Shown here: positions 1 through 11,718 of the stretch, one piece after another
Position numbering within the stretch: position 1 is the stretch's first letter
Layout: each line of letters begins with the position of its first letter
Assembly: GCA_022578605.1 (NCBI GenBank)
Contig: MU394079.1
Location: 335,379-399,378 of the forward strand
Direction: 5' to 3'
Source: Camillea tinctor
Taxonomy: Eukaryota; Ascomycota; Sordariomycetes; Xylariales; Xylariaceae
DNA length: 64,000 bases
Notes under the pieces: model-generated
What the model saw: only the letters and a program-made list of their open reading frames with translations
Told to the model about the DNA's origin: nothing
The model's database searches: none
Program-made: the position numbers and the translations under genes

Positions 1-1127
1 GTTATAGATTAGACCTGTATTTAACTTATCGATATCGGATAACGATCTTCACGCCCGCCCATGGCTATTGCTTAATGAACTTTCAGAGTTCTCAACGAAC
101 CGCTTACATGTATCGTTTCAACTAGCATGTACCTACCTAACCTAGTGGTAAGTACCTAGGTTAGGTATAAATTAAGTAGGAATATTGTAGGTTGCATCTA
201 TTTATAAGAGTGGAATTTTACCAGAGTATTTTGAAATCCCTCATTTGCCCTTGCCTTTTACTACTGCCCGTCAACAGTTGAGATATTTTCTCTCCTATCC
301 ATTCATCTTGCTTATGCATCCTTGGTGGATGTTCTCTCGTCGTTGTTGTGTCTCTTCCAACACGCCCTAAATACTTCCATCTATCCCCCAAATCCCATAC
401 CAGTTTAACATGTTAGTCTTTCGTTAGAACCCAGAGTGCAATCCTATCTATCCAGTTTTGATAGTGGACCTCACCTCTTTCTTGCATTCCCGCCAATCCT
501 TCTTTTCATAATAGCAGTCGGTCAATTTTGCATTCTCGTCTATTAACAAACCCAATCCGTCAGAATTATTTCTTGCTGGGTATCGTGCCATTGAGCTGCC
601 TTACCGGCACATCCCGTGCTGAATATTCTCTTGTCCCTACACATATCGATGAGACTTGTTCTTCAAGATATATACTTTGGAAGTTCCCGAGACCATACCA
701 GTCGTCCGGCTCATCATCATCCTGCGTCGCCTGAGCGCTGTGCTTAGCTGTGCTTTCATCCTTCGACATTTTAATGCTGGATTTCTCGACTGTCCTGTTA
801 AATTATTTATTAAGTGGACAGAAATAAGAGGCTTTAGCCTGACAATTATAGGAAAAGTCGTCGTATGTTTGGTGTACTTAAACTTCTAAGTGGTTGAGTT
901 TAGCGGGTTTCCATGTCCAGCTTAAGCCCACCACGTAAAAGGTGAAAAGCAAACCATTGATTGGTGACGCTAATTAATCGGAAGTCCATTGCTTATGTAT
1001 AAAGTGGTCTAAGATCAGATAGGGCGGAACAACTTACAAACCCCGAGTCACCAAAGTCTATGTCACCCCTTTACCACTTCTTATTTCCGTCGACCTTTTC
1101 CATCTTCTTCCAGAACTGGATTTAAGC
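1..1127. other. Left-edge intergenic region
   Basis: No gene is supported here. The short open frames near 530-890 overlap each other on both strands and lack coding character. It contains a perfect 12-bp inverted repeat at 134-145/156-167. The last 100 bases are pyrimidine-rich and lead into the biotin ligase start, as expected of a fungal promoter and leader. Confidence 0.6.
134..167. repeat. Perfect 12-bp inverted repeat with 10-nt loop
   Basis: The arms TACCTAACCTAG (134-145) and CTAGGTTAGGTA (156-167) are exact reverse complements around a 10-nt spacer. The right arm carries the ACCTAGGT core that recurs in other intergenic spaces of this window. Confidence 0.85.
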
Positions 1128-3158
1128 ATGACTCCTCGCAAGCTCAACGTCCTCGTCTATACCGGCACGGGGACTACAGTTGAATCCGTTAAGCACGCCA
1201 TTTTCACCCTTCGTCGCCTCCTATCGCCAAACTACGCTGTCATTCCCATTACCGAGAGCGTCTTGCTGAAGGAACCATGGGCTCCCACCTGTGCACTGCT
1301 GGTATTTCCCGGCGGTGCTGACCTTGGCTATTGTAGAGTGCTCAATGGCGAGGGCAATTCGATAATATCCCAGTATGTGCGCCGAGGTGGTGCCTATCTC
1401 GGCTTTTGTGCTGGCGGCTATTATGGAAGCAAGAGATGCGAGTTCGAGGTTGGAGACAAACACCTTGAAGTTGTTGGTTCTAGAGAACTTGCTTTCTTTC
1501 CTGGAATCTGCAGGGGTGGTGCCTTTAAAGGCTTCCAGTACCAAAGCGAGAAGGGGGCTCGTGCCGCACGCATTGATGTCAAGGAGAATGCATTCAAGGA
1601 CGCCGGAGCGGTGCCCCAAATATTCACATCGTACTATAATGGTGGGGGTGTATTCGTGGCCAGTGGCCCCGATAATGGCGATGTAGAGATCCTGGCCAGC
1701 TACGCCGATGAGATCAATGTTGACGGTGGCGAGCAAAAGGCCGCTTTGGTGTACTGCAAAGTTGGGCAAGGTGCTGCCATTTTGACTGGCCCTCATCCCG
1801 AATTTGCTGCTGTAAACCTCAGTCCGCACCACGACGTTGACGGATACGACGAACTTATTGCCAGCCTTCGAGCCGATGATAACGCCCGGACGACCTTTCT
1901 AAAAGCTTGCTTAACCAAGCTTGGGTTAGATGTGAGCCAAGACTCATCAGGTGTGCCATCCCTATCTCGTCTGCATTTATCGTCTCTCATTAGTAGCGAT
2001 GTCGATGACTTGTTGCATTCTTGGGAAGATATAATCAGTAAGGAAGATGGAGAAGAATACATAAGAGCAGATCATGACACATTTCACCTGCAAAAGCCGG
2101 AGACCAGGTGGACTATGGATGAACTAAAAGACTCGCTTCCAACCAACGATAGTGCAGGGGAGCTTACATCTATATCTAGCTCGGAGCAACCTATGATCGA
2201 TTATACCACCATAACCAAGCAGATCGTAACCCACGAGAATGCCTGGCCGGAAGCTAAGGTAACCCCCTATTTCAACCACAATGCATTCTACGCCAGCCTC
2301 AAAGATTACCGCATGATAGAAAAAGAATCTGAAGAATGGGGTAGCCACCTCATGTACGGCGAAGTTGTCACCAGCACCAATACTCTACTAGAGAAGAATT
2401 ACAAGCTTCTTTCTAAACTCCCGTCGGGGTTCACGTTGGTTGCAACCACACAAGTCGCGGCGCGTGGTCGCGGGAGCAATGTCTGGGTATCTCCTGCTGG
2501 GGCCCTCATCATGTCTACGGTGATAAATCACCCAGCCCATCTTGCATCGACCCGCCCCATCGTTTTCATACCATACCTGGCCAGCATCGCTATCGTGGAT
2601 GCGATAAAGACATATGACCGCGGGTACGATGAACTACCCGTGAAATTGAAATGGCCAAACGACATCTACGCTCGTGATCCAAACAGCTCTTCCTCCCCTC
2701 CAGCATACGTCAAGATCGGCGGAATTCTTGCCAATTGCTCCTATTCCTCCGGCTCGTATCAGATCGTGCTGGGCATCGGGATCAATACCGCCAACCAGCG
2801 CCCCACGACTTCACTCAACGCTCTTTTGCCCTCACACCTGGCGCCGTTCCGCGTCGAGAAGCTTATCGCCCGTATACTGACACGCATCGAGACGCTGTAC
2901 AAGACCTTTGTGCGCCGCGGCTTCACGCGAGATATGGAATACGACTACTACAAGCACTGGCTGCATGGGCGTCAGATCGTGACGCTCGAGGCGCAGGGCG
3001 GGGTCAGGGCGCGGATTGTGGGCATCACGACGGATTGGGGGATGCTGAAGGCGGAAGAGCTCGGCAATGATGATAAGCCGACAGGTAAGATGTGGGCGCT
3101 CCAAAGCGACGAGAATAGCTTCGATTTTTTCAAGGGCTTGGTGAAAAGGAAAATATGA
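1128..3158 (+). CDS. BPL1: Biotin--protein ligase (holocarboxylase synthetase)
   Basis: Uninterrupted 676-residue frame. The enzyme activates biotin with ATP and transfers it to a lysine of carboxylases such as pyruvate and acetyl-CoA carboxylase, mainly in the cytosol. The N-terminal part (about 1-270) is the BPL_N, glutamine-amidotransferase-like domain of fungal enzymes, with FPGGADLG and the nucleophile-elbow-like GFCAGGYY. The catalytic BPL/LplA domain follows from about residue 395, with the biotinyl-adenylate loop GRGSNVW at 447-453 and KWPND at 508-512, where the lysine contacts substrate. A BPL_C-like domain ends the protein. Length matches the yeast enzyme (about 690). The start is the first ATG after a pyrimidine-rich leader and falls directly before the conserved LNVLVYTG strand. 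BUD22 follows on the same strand but is independent. Confidence 0.97.
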   Translation: MTPRKLNVLVYTGTGTTVESVKHAIFTLRRLLSPNYAVIPITESVLLKEPWAPTCALLVFPGGADLGYCRVLNGEGNSIISQYVRRGGAYLGFCAGGYYGSKRCEFEVGDKHLEVVGSRELAFFPGICRGGAFKGFQYQSEKGARAARIDVKENAFKDAGAVPQIFTSYYNGGGVFVASGPDNGDVEILASYADEINVDGGEQKAALVYCKVGQGAAILTGPHPEFAAVNLSPHHDVDGYDELIASLRADDNARTTFLKACLTKLGLDVSQDSSGVPSLSRLHLSSLISSDVDDLLHSWEDIISKEDGEEYIRADHDTFHLQKPETRWTMDELKDSLPTNDSAGELTSISSSEQPMIDYTTITKQIVTHENAWPEAKVTPYFNHNAFYASLKDYRMIEKESEEWGSHLMYGEVVTSTNTLLEKNYKLLSKLPSGFTLVATTQVAARGRGSNVWVSPAGALIMSTVINHPAHLASTRPIVFIPYLASIAIVDAIKTYDRGYDELPVKLKWPNDIYARDPNSSSSPPAYVKIGGILANCSYSSGSYQIVLGIGINTANQRPTTSLNALLPSHLAPFRVEKLIARILTRIETLYKTFVRRGFTRDMEYDYYKHWLHGRQIVTLEAQGGVRARIVGITTDWGMLKAEELGNDDKPTGKMWALQSDENSFDFFKGLVKRKI

Positions 3159-3882
3159 AAAACGAAGTTACTCATGTTTAGATGGTCTATTTCTAAGACA
3201 TCGCTTTATATATCATATTTTGGGAAGTCTCAATTTTTTTCTACCATATATTCTATCACGTACGAATCAATCTGGTATGATAGTTTGAACCAAGGTAGGC
3301 ATTCTGCTTATCCGAACTGTAGGTCTGGATGACGCGTCAACGGTTCTCCGGCGTGGTTGGCTCGAAGCCTTGAGCTTGAACCGGAATTAACAACCTTTTT
3401 AATGATCTGCGTGGATGCGGACCCCTTTCGCACAGCTAAATCAGCTGCAGAGGGGTTAACCATGGGATTTGTTCAAAGTTGGGGTGCTATTACTGGATCC
3501 GGGGAAGTTGTGGGATGAGAAGCTGAGTTGCCCCTATTTATGGACCAAGTACTCCGTACCAGTTGCTAAATATATGGTTGTTGTGCAATATTATACAATA
3601 ACTATCCCCGTATTAATGCATGCATGGATTCAACAAGGTAACCCCAACAGTAGTAGTGTACGCATTGCGATAAGATAAAGGTCGAACAGGTACTTTTACT
3701 CTAGTTCTTGAACCCCCACTTTAAATTTTACAGCGCGACCGTTGTCGCATTCGCATTATTCAATTCGTACAATACATATTACACCCCCAAGGCCTCTTTA
3801 CTGCAGCAACATTTCGCTATCCTAATTTTCCCTAATAGAAAAAAAATTTAAAAGAAGAAATAATAATAAAAATAGATTTAAC
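3159..3882. other. Intergenic BPL1-BUD22
   Basis: No gene seen. It holds one copy of the recurrent GTACTCCGTAC motif (3549-3559). An A-rich leader of about 50 bases lies immediately before the BUD22 start. Confidence 0.6.
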
Positions 3883-5513
3883 ATGCCGAAACGAAAACGA
3901 GGCGAGCCCAGTCTTGACGAGAAGCTGGCGCAATGGCGCAAGGAATTAGTGAGAGGACTCAAGACAGCCAAGGGATTCGAGCGTCAGCGACTCAGCAAAC
4001 GGATACGTGAAGCAGATGAGGAGAAGAAGGCTCGGTTGGAAAGAGAAGTTGCTGTGTTGAAGGCAAGTTTTAAATTCCCATCCATATCTACATAACCTAA
4101 TTCGACCTGTCTGTCTGACATCCTATTTTCCAGAGTCTTGATCTCCATCAAGCAGCAAACGCCCACCTCTGTTCCTCCCTCCTCAAGATCAAGGGCGTTG
4201 CCGAATCCCCCAAGCTCCCCGCCGACATAAAAGCAGTATCCAAGCCCACCGGCCTCACCGAAGAAGAAAAGGCGGCCCTGCACAACGTCACGAGTGCGCT
4301 ATGTAATCGCAAGCAAGTTAAGGACGTCATCGACGAAGCAATCATGGGCGCATGCATCGCCCTAAGAGTACCTATGCCAGAAAAGGGGAAGGGCAAATCA
4401 AAAAGCAAAGACGCGGAGAAGCAGGACGATAAGGATACGAAAGACCCGACTAAAGACGGCGTGAAGAAACCCGGAAGCCGCGCCGGCAGGGCTGAGAAGG
4501 AAGAACAAGCCGACGATAGGGATATAGACGAAGGAGGGGGTTCTGAGTTCGACGAGCCTATACTATTAAAGCGGCAACTAGAAGGAGACTATGACGGCCT
4601 CGAGAGTGCTGGAGAAGGCTCGGATGCCCCAGAAACCCCCGAATTCAACGGCTTCTCCGATAGCGATGCCGAAGAGCGCGCATTTGCACGGTACGATGAG
4701 TTTGTAGGCGGATCCAGTTCCAGCGACGAAGGGGAAGACGCAGATTCAGACGAAGAGGGCGCCAGCGATGAAGACGACGATCTCGTAGATAGCAGAACGA
4801 AATCGATCCGCAAGCTCGCGCTCGACGACGATATATCCCTCTCGTCGGAGGGCTCAAACCAATTCTCCTCCGAATCTGAATCCGACTCAGATGACGCCGT
4901 CTCCCCACCCCCCAAGAAAGCCAAAAGCGCCGCCATGCGACCCGGCACCTCGGCCTTCCTGCCCTCGCTCATGGGCGGCTACGTCTCGGGCTCCGAGTCC
5001 TCCGCGTCGGACGTCGACGTAGCCCCCGCAGCGCGCAAGAACCGCCGTGGCCAGCGCGCGCGCCAGGCCATCTGGGAGAAGAAGTACGGCGAGAAAGCAA
5101 AGCACCACCAGAAAGCCCAGGATAGCAGGGCGCAGGGGTGGGACTTGAAGCGCGGGGCGGTGGACGGAGGGGAGTCCACGGTCTGGAAGAAGGGCATACG
5201 GAACCCGTTTGAGAAGACGCACGTGCATCCCCAGCGGCAGCAGCGTATGGAGAAAGTGGAGAGGGAAGGGGGGGATAAGGAGGAGGGGGGAAAGGTGGAG
5301 AGGAGTATGGCAAAGGCAGAGAGAGGCCCGAATAGACAGCAGCGCCGCTTGGAGAGCGGGCAGAGTAAGATGCAGGCCCCGAAGCCGAAGCCCAAGGTGG
5401 AGCTCAAGAGGGATGATACGGGCCCGCTGCACCCGAGCTGGGCGGCGGCGAAGAAGGCGAAGGAGGAGGGACAGAAGGTGGCGTTTCAGGGGAGGAAGGT
5501 TACGTTTGATTAG
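3883..5513 (+). CDS. BUD22: BUD22-family 40S ribosome biogenesis protein
   Basis: Two exons, 3883-4062 and 4134-5513, give 519 residues. The family (BUD22/SRFBP1) is nucleolar and needed for early 18S rRNA processing. The N-terminus is basic and helical. The middle (about 130-330) is highly acidic and serine-rich with repeated DSDEE-like blocks. The C-terminus carries the conserved family signature HPSWAAAKKAKE followed by VAFQGRKVTFD. The 71-nt intron has the donor AAG|GCAAGT, a GC-AG intron: the nearby GT at 4067 and the GT at 4048 give either the wrong phase or a poor consensus, and only the GC donor links the exons in frame while keeping an open 70-codon stretch before the ATG at 4344. 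A model starting at 4344 would lose the conserved N-terminus. Converges with the F-box-like gene. Confidence 0.9.
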
Positions 5514-6622
5514 GTTGGTAGGGGTTGTGGATCAGGAGACGCTTACCTACAGATGCATATATATATATAATAAAATGCCAAAAGACGGTCACGTATAATT
5601 CAGTTCACGGTGCATAAGGAGATAAAGTTGGGTTGCTAAGAAGAGCTTTGTAGATTATGGTGGATACAGCTACCTAGGGAAGGATAGGATATGTAAATAA
5701 ATGGTGTCCCTGTGCTGAACTCCTTTGCGATGCGAATATGCCCCGTCTCGGTGTGTACCTATATTAATGGAGTGAAAAGGGGGGGAATATGTATAGTGAA
5801 ATCTTCGCAGATAGAATAGACGTAACGGACAAAAAATGGTGTCGTATGTGTGCAAATGAATATAACTCCGAGCCATGAATGCAATGCAAGGCAGTCTATC
5901 CGCCTTATGTGGGTTATCGAATGAGATGATAGAGCAAGGGATGGGTAGATGGATAGATAGATAGAGAGCAGGTAAGAACTAGATCAAAATACCCTCGTAA
6001 GATGGGGGTAGGAGTCTTGTTTGGGGGAATGAAGAGGGTAAGGGGTGTAGGTTTCTATTACCATCATGACGTGACCTGCTTACTCCCCTGGGTAGGAAAT
6101 ATAACACGCCTCGAAATAATAGAAACTCACATAGAATGCGCAGCGCTGAGGTTGGATGGGGGGTGCGCATAGTGACGTGCTTCTGTGAAGAAAGCTCCAA
6201 TGCGCAAGAGGTAAGTTCTGTTTGGTGGTAGATTATGTGGGAGTTTCGTGCAGAGACCGTGGGAGGAGACTGACCTGGGTTAGTCCCATTTGACCATGGC
6301 TCACTAGAGATGGAGGTGTGTAGATAATGCTGTGTATTTGTCGTATGCTTCGTTGTGAAGTTAGGTAGTGCTCAAGGAGCTATATTTGTTTATTTCTTTT
6401 GCGGGTTATAGCTCATGCCGCACAACCCCCGTAATGGGATAAGATAGGGGGGGGATGCGTGGTAGGATTACGTAGAAGCAGCGACGACAGTTAAATCCCA
6501 ATAAAGAAGAGGATGTGAGACTGGGCTTCGATCAATCGAGCCCCTACCGCTATACGTCAAAAGATGGGCTTTCCCCCAGGTAGTTGTTGATAGATCTCGG
6601 GGAATCTTCACCTATACCGGAG
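5514..6622. other. Convergent intergenic BUD22 / F-box-like gene
   Basis: 3' flank of two converging genes. No coding frame is supported. There is a short TA run at 5557-5568 and a GATA-type tetranucleotide run near 5945-5965. Polyadenylation signals for both genes are expected here, but no single site can be fixed. Confidence 0.55.
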
Positions 6623-9242
6623 CTAGATAGACTGAGCCATGACCCCGGCTTCAGACTGCCCGTCTATGCTCATAGCCTCGTTCTCATGTCCCGGATCCGA
6701 CTCAGTTAAGCGCGTGCGCTTGGGGGACGACGCGCCCGAAGTGCTCGACTCGGCACTGCTGCGCTTGCGCGAGGCCCGCGAGGAGCTTTGCTCCTCCTCC
6801 TCCTCCTCCTCCTCGACTTTGATATCCGGCTCTTCTTCTTCTTCTTCGCTGTCGTCGATCGTAAGATCAATCGTGGTGCCGTGCGGAATCTCGGTTTTGA
6901 TCCTAGGTTCTTCGTCGTCGTCGTCAAGGGTCAAGTCGATGATGCGGTTATTGTTTGCGGTGGTGGCGGCGCTGACGGATCCCCAGGGCACGAAGAGCCC
7001 GCTGCTGGACCGGGTCTCTTCTGAGGGGGGCCCTGCGGCGCCCTCGTTGTTCTCGTCGCCATCGCGTATGGTGAGGTCGACTATGTTGTTTAGTTGAGAG
7101 GGGATGCTCGTTTGTTGCGTGTTGTGGGGAGGGCCGTCGTCATCGTCTTGGTCGGAATCAGAGGCGTTGGAGAGTGTTGATCTGGATGAGACGGTAGAGC
7201 TAGCATCTGACATATCTTCATCTTCATCAAACTGGCGGAATTGATTGTCATCTATACTATGCAGGTCGATTTCCGGGATGTTGTCATCGTCGTTATCGTC
7301 GTCTTCAAAATCACCCTGATTGGTAGGTGCATCTGAGCCAGTCGATGAGTCGTAACCATCCATCAGTTGGTCCTCAGCAGGCGCATCATCGTAGAATCGC
7401 TTCACGAGTCGGAAGTCATCATCGCTATTAAATACAGAGTTAGTCGGTGCCATATTCAGCGGCTCTTCCCTCTCAACCTCCAATCTCAAAGCTCAAAAAA
7501 AAAAATTGCAACTTAGCTAAAATATGCAGCTTTATCACTAAAGATGATATAACGAATAGAATGAATAACACTCTACTAACCTGGGTTGCCAGTTTTCAAG
7601 AAATTTGAGCGGAGTTAGATTTTCGATTTGAGAATCGAAAGCTGACTTCTGAGATTTTGGCAGCGTGGTGACGCTGCACAGGTCTTTCATGAAGGTCCAG
7701 TCCCGGATCGAGTTCCTGATTCGATTTTGCCCAATCTCATAAAAACGTATCCACTTCATGCCACGGAGTTGGTACATATAGTCCATTCCATGGACAGTTC
7801 TCATGCTCCGATTCTTCCTATAATTGGCGTGAAGATCGGTGCGGCGGACCATTCTCTGCCAAATGTCGAGCCATTCATCAGCATATTGCTCATCGTTTGC
7901 CCAATCCTGGTGATAATGCTCTTCGTCTTGCATCTCATAATACCGTCGCATGCGTCTCTTATGAGCTTCCTCGATATGAACCACGAAAGTTCGCAAGCGT
8001 TTAGTTTTCATTAACCAAGTTAGAGGAACGGTACGTTGAGAAACCTTCCGGGTCTCCTGAGGCAAGCCATATTTCTCATCAAGGCGTTTTGCTCGGGTCA
8101 TTTTGCTCCCATGCCACATCAACTCAATATTCACGACTCTCTCTGCTCGAGCCTGTCCAATGCCGTTGAAGAATAAGCCCATTTCTCCGAGCGAGCTAAA
8201 TGCGAATGTATTAGAGCCTAGATATTAGAAGACATTAGCGGTCGTCTTATTCTCAAGTAGGAATAGTGCCGTGTTTCGTACCGTAGAAGACATGGACTCC
8301 AATAAAGTACCAGCGTTTAGATACCAGTAGCAAAGCAAGCACTTTTCTAGGAAGTTTTGCTTTAGGTATGAGACATGGCTTTGTACCATAGTGAAAGCGG
8401 TGTAGCAATAGATTTTTTTTGGATCCTTCGGGGGGGAAGTCGACTGGCGGGTTGACAGGATCTAAACGAGAAATACAGTGTATTACTCTTTTCCTTACTA
8501 GAAAAGATCGGAAAATACGAGCCTGGATGTCAATAGGAAGGTTCTCAAAGGGGAACGGTTGTTCGCCTATCGAATTGTTGGGATTTTGGCGTCGTGGTGG
8601 AGAATTGTACTTTCTAAGCTTTCTCTTGGAGAGTCCTTTTCGTACGATAATTAAATCTGGATGAGTGACACTCACTACCTGGCTCATGTCTTCTTGCTTG
8701 CAGCACTCTCGATAGATTGTACTGTATGGCAGGAGGCCCCGTCGGAATAATTCATACCATCGCTACATCGAATCAATAATTAGTATATCCAAGTGGTGAT
8801 GTTAGGAGGGAAATAGTGTGTATATACTTACTTCAGGGGCCGGGTTCCCATTTTTCAACCTGTCCACCATATCCTCGAGCATGGCTATTTGTCCATTTAA
8901 GGCATGTATTGTTCCTTTCAGTTCTTTTTCCCTGGCTTGAAAGTGCCTAAGTGCTTCTGTAAGCTGTTCGATCCGTTGTCTGAGGTCGTAGTTTTCCGGA
9001 GACTCACTACTGCCGCGTTCAAAGTTAAGATGCTCATCATCACTGTCTTCATCATCCTGCGAGTCACTTTCGTTAAGTATGTTTACTGAAACAGACTCAT
9101 CAGTATCATCCTCGTCGTCATCTATCTCATTGTTCTGCAGATCATTGGCAATGTGGGATTCATTGTCACTCTCATGTCTTTGGTTGTTCAAGTTGGCCTC
9201 GTGCCTAGCACGAAGACTGTCATTATCACGGTCAGACGACAT
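6623..9242 (-). CDS. F-box-like protein with SUMO-interaction and SUMO-acceptor motifs
   Basis: Four exons on the minus strand: 9242-8832, 8762-8282, 8217-7581 and 7484-6623, 796 residues. Residues 1-137 are acidic, then a coiled coil (about 84-131). Residues 205-300 form an F-box-like segment (FENLPIDIQARIF, then LLVSKRWYFIG), joined across intron 2 to FYGSNTFAFSSLGEMG. A basic/aromatic central region (300-505) follows. The last exon is intrinsically disordered and acidic, with IVDLT (644-648), IIDLT (691-695) and IDLT (715-718), each next to Asp/Glu, and two psi-K-x-E motifs, IKTE (705-708) and IKVE (731-734), before a basic PKRTR patch. Introns 1 and 2 have clear GTAAGT/GTACGA donors. Intron 3 uses AG|GTTAGT but a weak TTTGAG acceptor, so the last exon could instead be a separate gene starting at 7453. 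The family is inferred to be a fungal F-box-like family; a role in SCF ubiquitin ligase is a guess. Confidence 0.78.
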
Positions 9243-11718
9243 ATTCGCAGACTTTTCGTTCTGCGCTCGTTATAAAGAACACTAATGGAAATAGAAGAAG
9301 TTTATGACGATAAAGATAATATCGATAATGATATTGGTGATAGCAATGGTAGCGGTAATGGCAATGATGATGATATTGATATGGATTTATGTTATTTGAT
9401 GATGATATATATGATTTGGTAGAGATAGTTAACAAGTAATAGCGAAGTATATGTTCCTACTTCATACTATGTTTAGCCCGATTTAGACCACGAAGTAGTT
9501 AAGGATGAGAAAGTCGACCGCATATGATGAAATTATAGTTATGAAAGATATGAAGTTGTTGTGCTGAAAGAAATATGAGGAACTGGCGATCCTTTAATGA
9601 GTCAGTACTCCATTGCTATAATTGGAGATGAAGTAGATATGATATGGAAATAGTAGGCACGAATAAGAAATATAATAGAGCTACACCAGTAGTAGATACT
9701 TCCGGGGCAAGAAAGGAAGTATCCTGGTGATATATAATGGACGACTAGGTGCTCAGAAGGGGAGGTAGGTAAGTATGATGTAGGAAGGGATGTTAAATGG
9801 AAGGTGAAGAGGGTCAAAAGTAACGGAAGGCTTGAGTACTGCGTACCTGGTAACTCCCAAGTGTTGATCTTTGCAGTGATATGACCATCAGGTCTTTGGG
9901 GATATAGTAGATAATTAATTAGTGTGATGGTATGGAAAGATAAATCAAACTAGAAGAAAAGTTCGCTTGATCTTTTTTTGTAATGTCAAGGTGACTTAAG
10001 TAGACTGTATGTAGGTTACGATATACGTATCTGATATCTTAAGAAAGGATGAATAGATACTTATATAACCAGGTAGGTACTTCTGTAGACTGCAAATCAC
10101 GAATTCTGGCGTGAAGTTAGAAGTTGTGATGCTAAGAAAGTTCAGGTATGTGAGCTGATATTGATAGTTGTGTGTAAGTCAATATAATGCAAGGTAGTTA
10201 AAATGCCTGATAAACAAGAGAGTGACTTCCGTGTGTCGTAGAGATTGAAGTATTGAAGGTAGGTGTAGCTTTGGTTTTTTATTTAATGTTAAGATATATT
10301 AGTAGTTAATTGAGCTTCTAACCTAGTAGATTGTACGTGGCCCTCAACTTCTTTAAGGAAGGGGAATATAAATATGAGTACTTCAACTGAGCATGTAAGA
10401 TAGTTAGAATGGGCTGTAGGCGGGTATGATTGATGTGATTAGATAACCTAGATAATTGTAGAACGGGACGGGCAATATAGGTTAGTTGATGATAACTGAG
10501 TGGTAGCAGATTTGATATGAAGCGAGCCTCGGAATGTAAAATCTGATGTGGATGGCGGCATTAATGAGAGGAGTGGAAGGATAGGAGAAGCATGAATAAC
10601 AAGCACGAATGGACGGAAGGAGTGGACGGAATCTTGTTATAGATACTTATCTAGTCTTCGAAGGAGCGATTGTTCAGTGCTAATACACTTAAGTACACAA
10701 TAAATGAGTGATAAACAAAAAGAAAGAGAGAGGAAGGCACACAGGGGGCGGTTTAAACAGGAGGTCCAAAAAGAAACGCATATTGGCGAGGTAAGACCCG
10801 GTAACCTAGGGTTTCCTATGGTCGACTTAGACTACTTGACCATGCGGCGCCCCGGACCCCGTCGGTAACATCGACTCGGCCAACTTACTGGTAGGTGTAG
10901 TCTCTATATAGGTATATAAGTCTTCTTAGGGGACTACACCACTGACCACTCCTCCCCCTAGCCAATTAATAGTCAAACAACATACGGGTTTACCTCCCCG
11001 CGTAGAATATCTAACGACCAGTCATTATATGAGGCTCTCAGATACCATATATTAAATGTATATAATAGAACGAATCGATTAACGGCTCATGAGACACGAC
11101 TATGGAATACGTACGATCGAGGGTAGAAGAAATCGGCAGCGCAGGTCTCATTAATAGGCATTAGGAGGAAGTGCACCTCTTGATCTATTATATACCTATT
11201 ATAGATAACCGCGCTATTTACCTACCCACCGCCATGCTAAGTTTCTCCCAATTTATTATTATAATATTCGCCTCGGATTCCAATATAAACCTGGTATTGC
11301 CTTCGATCCCAGTACTTTCCAACTTCCACGATGTCCTACCCTGCTCACCTGCTGTCTGTCTTATACGTGTATTGCCAAATCGGGAACGTGGGGACCTTAG
11401 TTGGCTCGTGCACTAACCTAACCTAGTGGTTCCGCGATGCGGAGGGCTTATCTAATAAACCTTTCCCTAAAGTTGCCGAGCCCGCATTAGTGTGGGTGCT
11501 TGTACCGAGATGTCGGAAGCGGGCGCAAGGAGAGCGGCGTAAATTTGATTTTCTTTTTTTGAATTTCTCTCTTTCTCTTATAAAACCCCAACCTGGGACA
11601 CTTTTTTGCGCGCCGCTAAAGCCTTTTCTTTTTTTTTCTTTTTAAATTTCTTTTTTTTTCTCTCTCACATTTCCTCCTCCTCCTCTTCGTCCCTTTAGAG
11701 TCTCTCGCAAACGGCATC
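9243..11718. other. Divergent intergenic F-box-like gene / carrier
   Basis: 2.5 kb without a supportable gene. At 9300-9400 there is a degenerate GAT-rich repeat that produces a spurious His/Tyr-rich reverse frame. Most of 9400-10700 is AT-rich with no coding bias. The last 160 bases before the carrier are strongly pyrimidine-rich and include a TATAAAA. Confidence 0.6.
11579..11585 (+). promoter_or_regulatory. Candidate TATA box of the carrier gene
   Basis: TATAAAA lies within a CT-rich tract 134 bases before the carrier start codon at 11719. Position and CT-rich context fit a highly expressed fungal gene, but the transcription start is not known. Confidence 0.4.

Noticed and set aside
4589..5432. 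Long reverse frames under BUD22
   Set aside because: They mirror the acidic low-complexity coding strand and have no family signature.
7453..7484. A separate gene starting at the MAPTNS methionine
   Set aside because: A phase-correct intron with a strong AG|GTTAGT donor joins this exon to the F-box-like gene; but the weak acceptor keeps this alternative alive.
9232..9435. His/Tyr-rich reverse frame
   Set aside because: Translation of a degenerate GAT repeat, no start context or homologous look.
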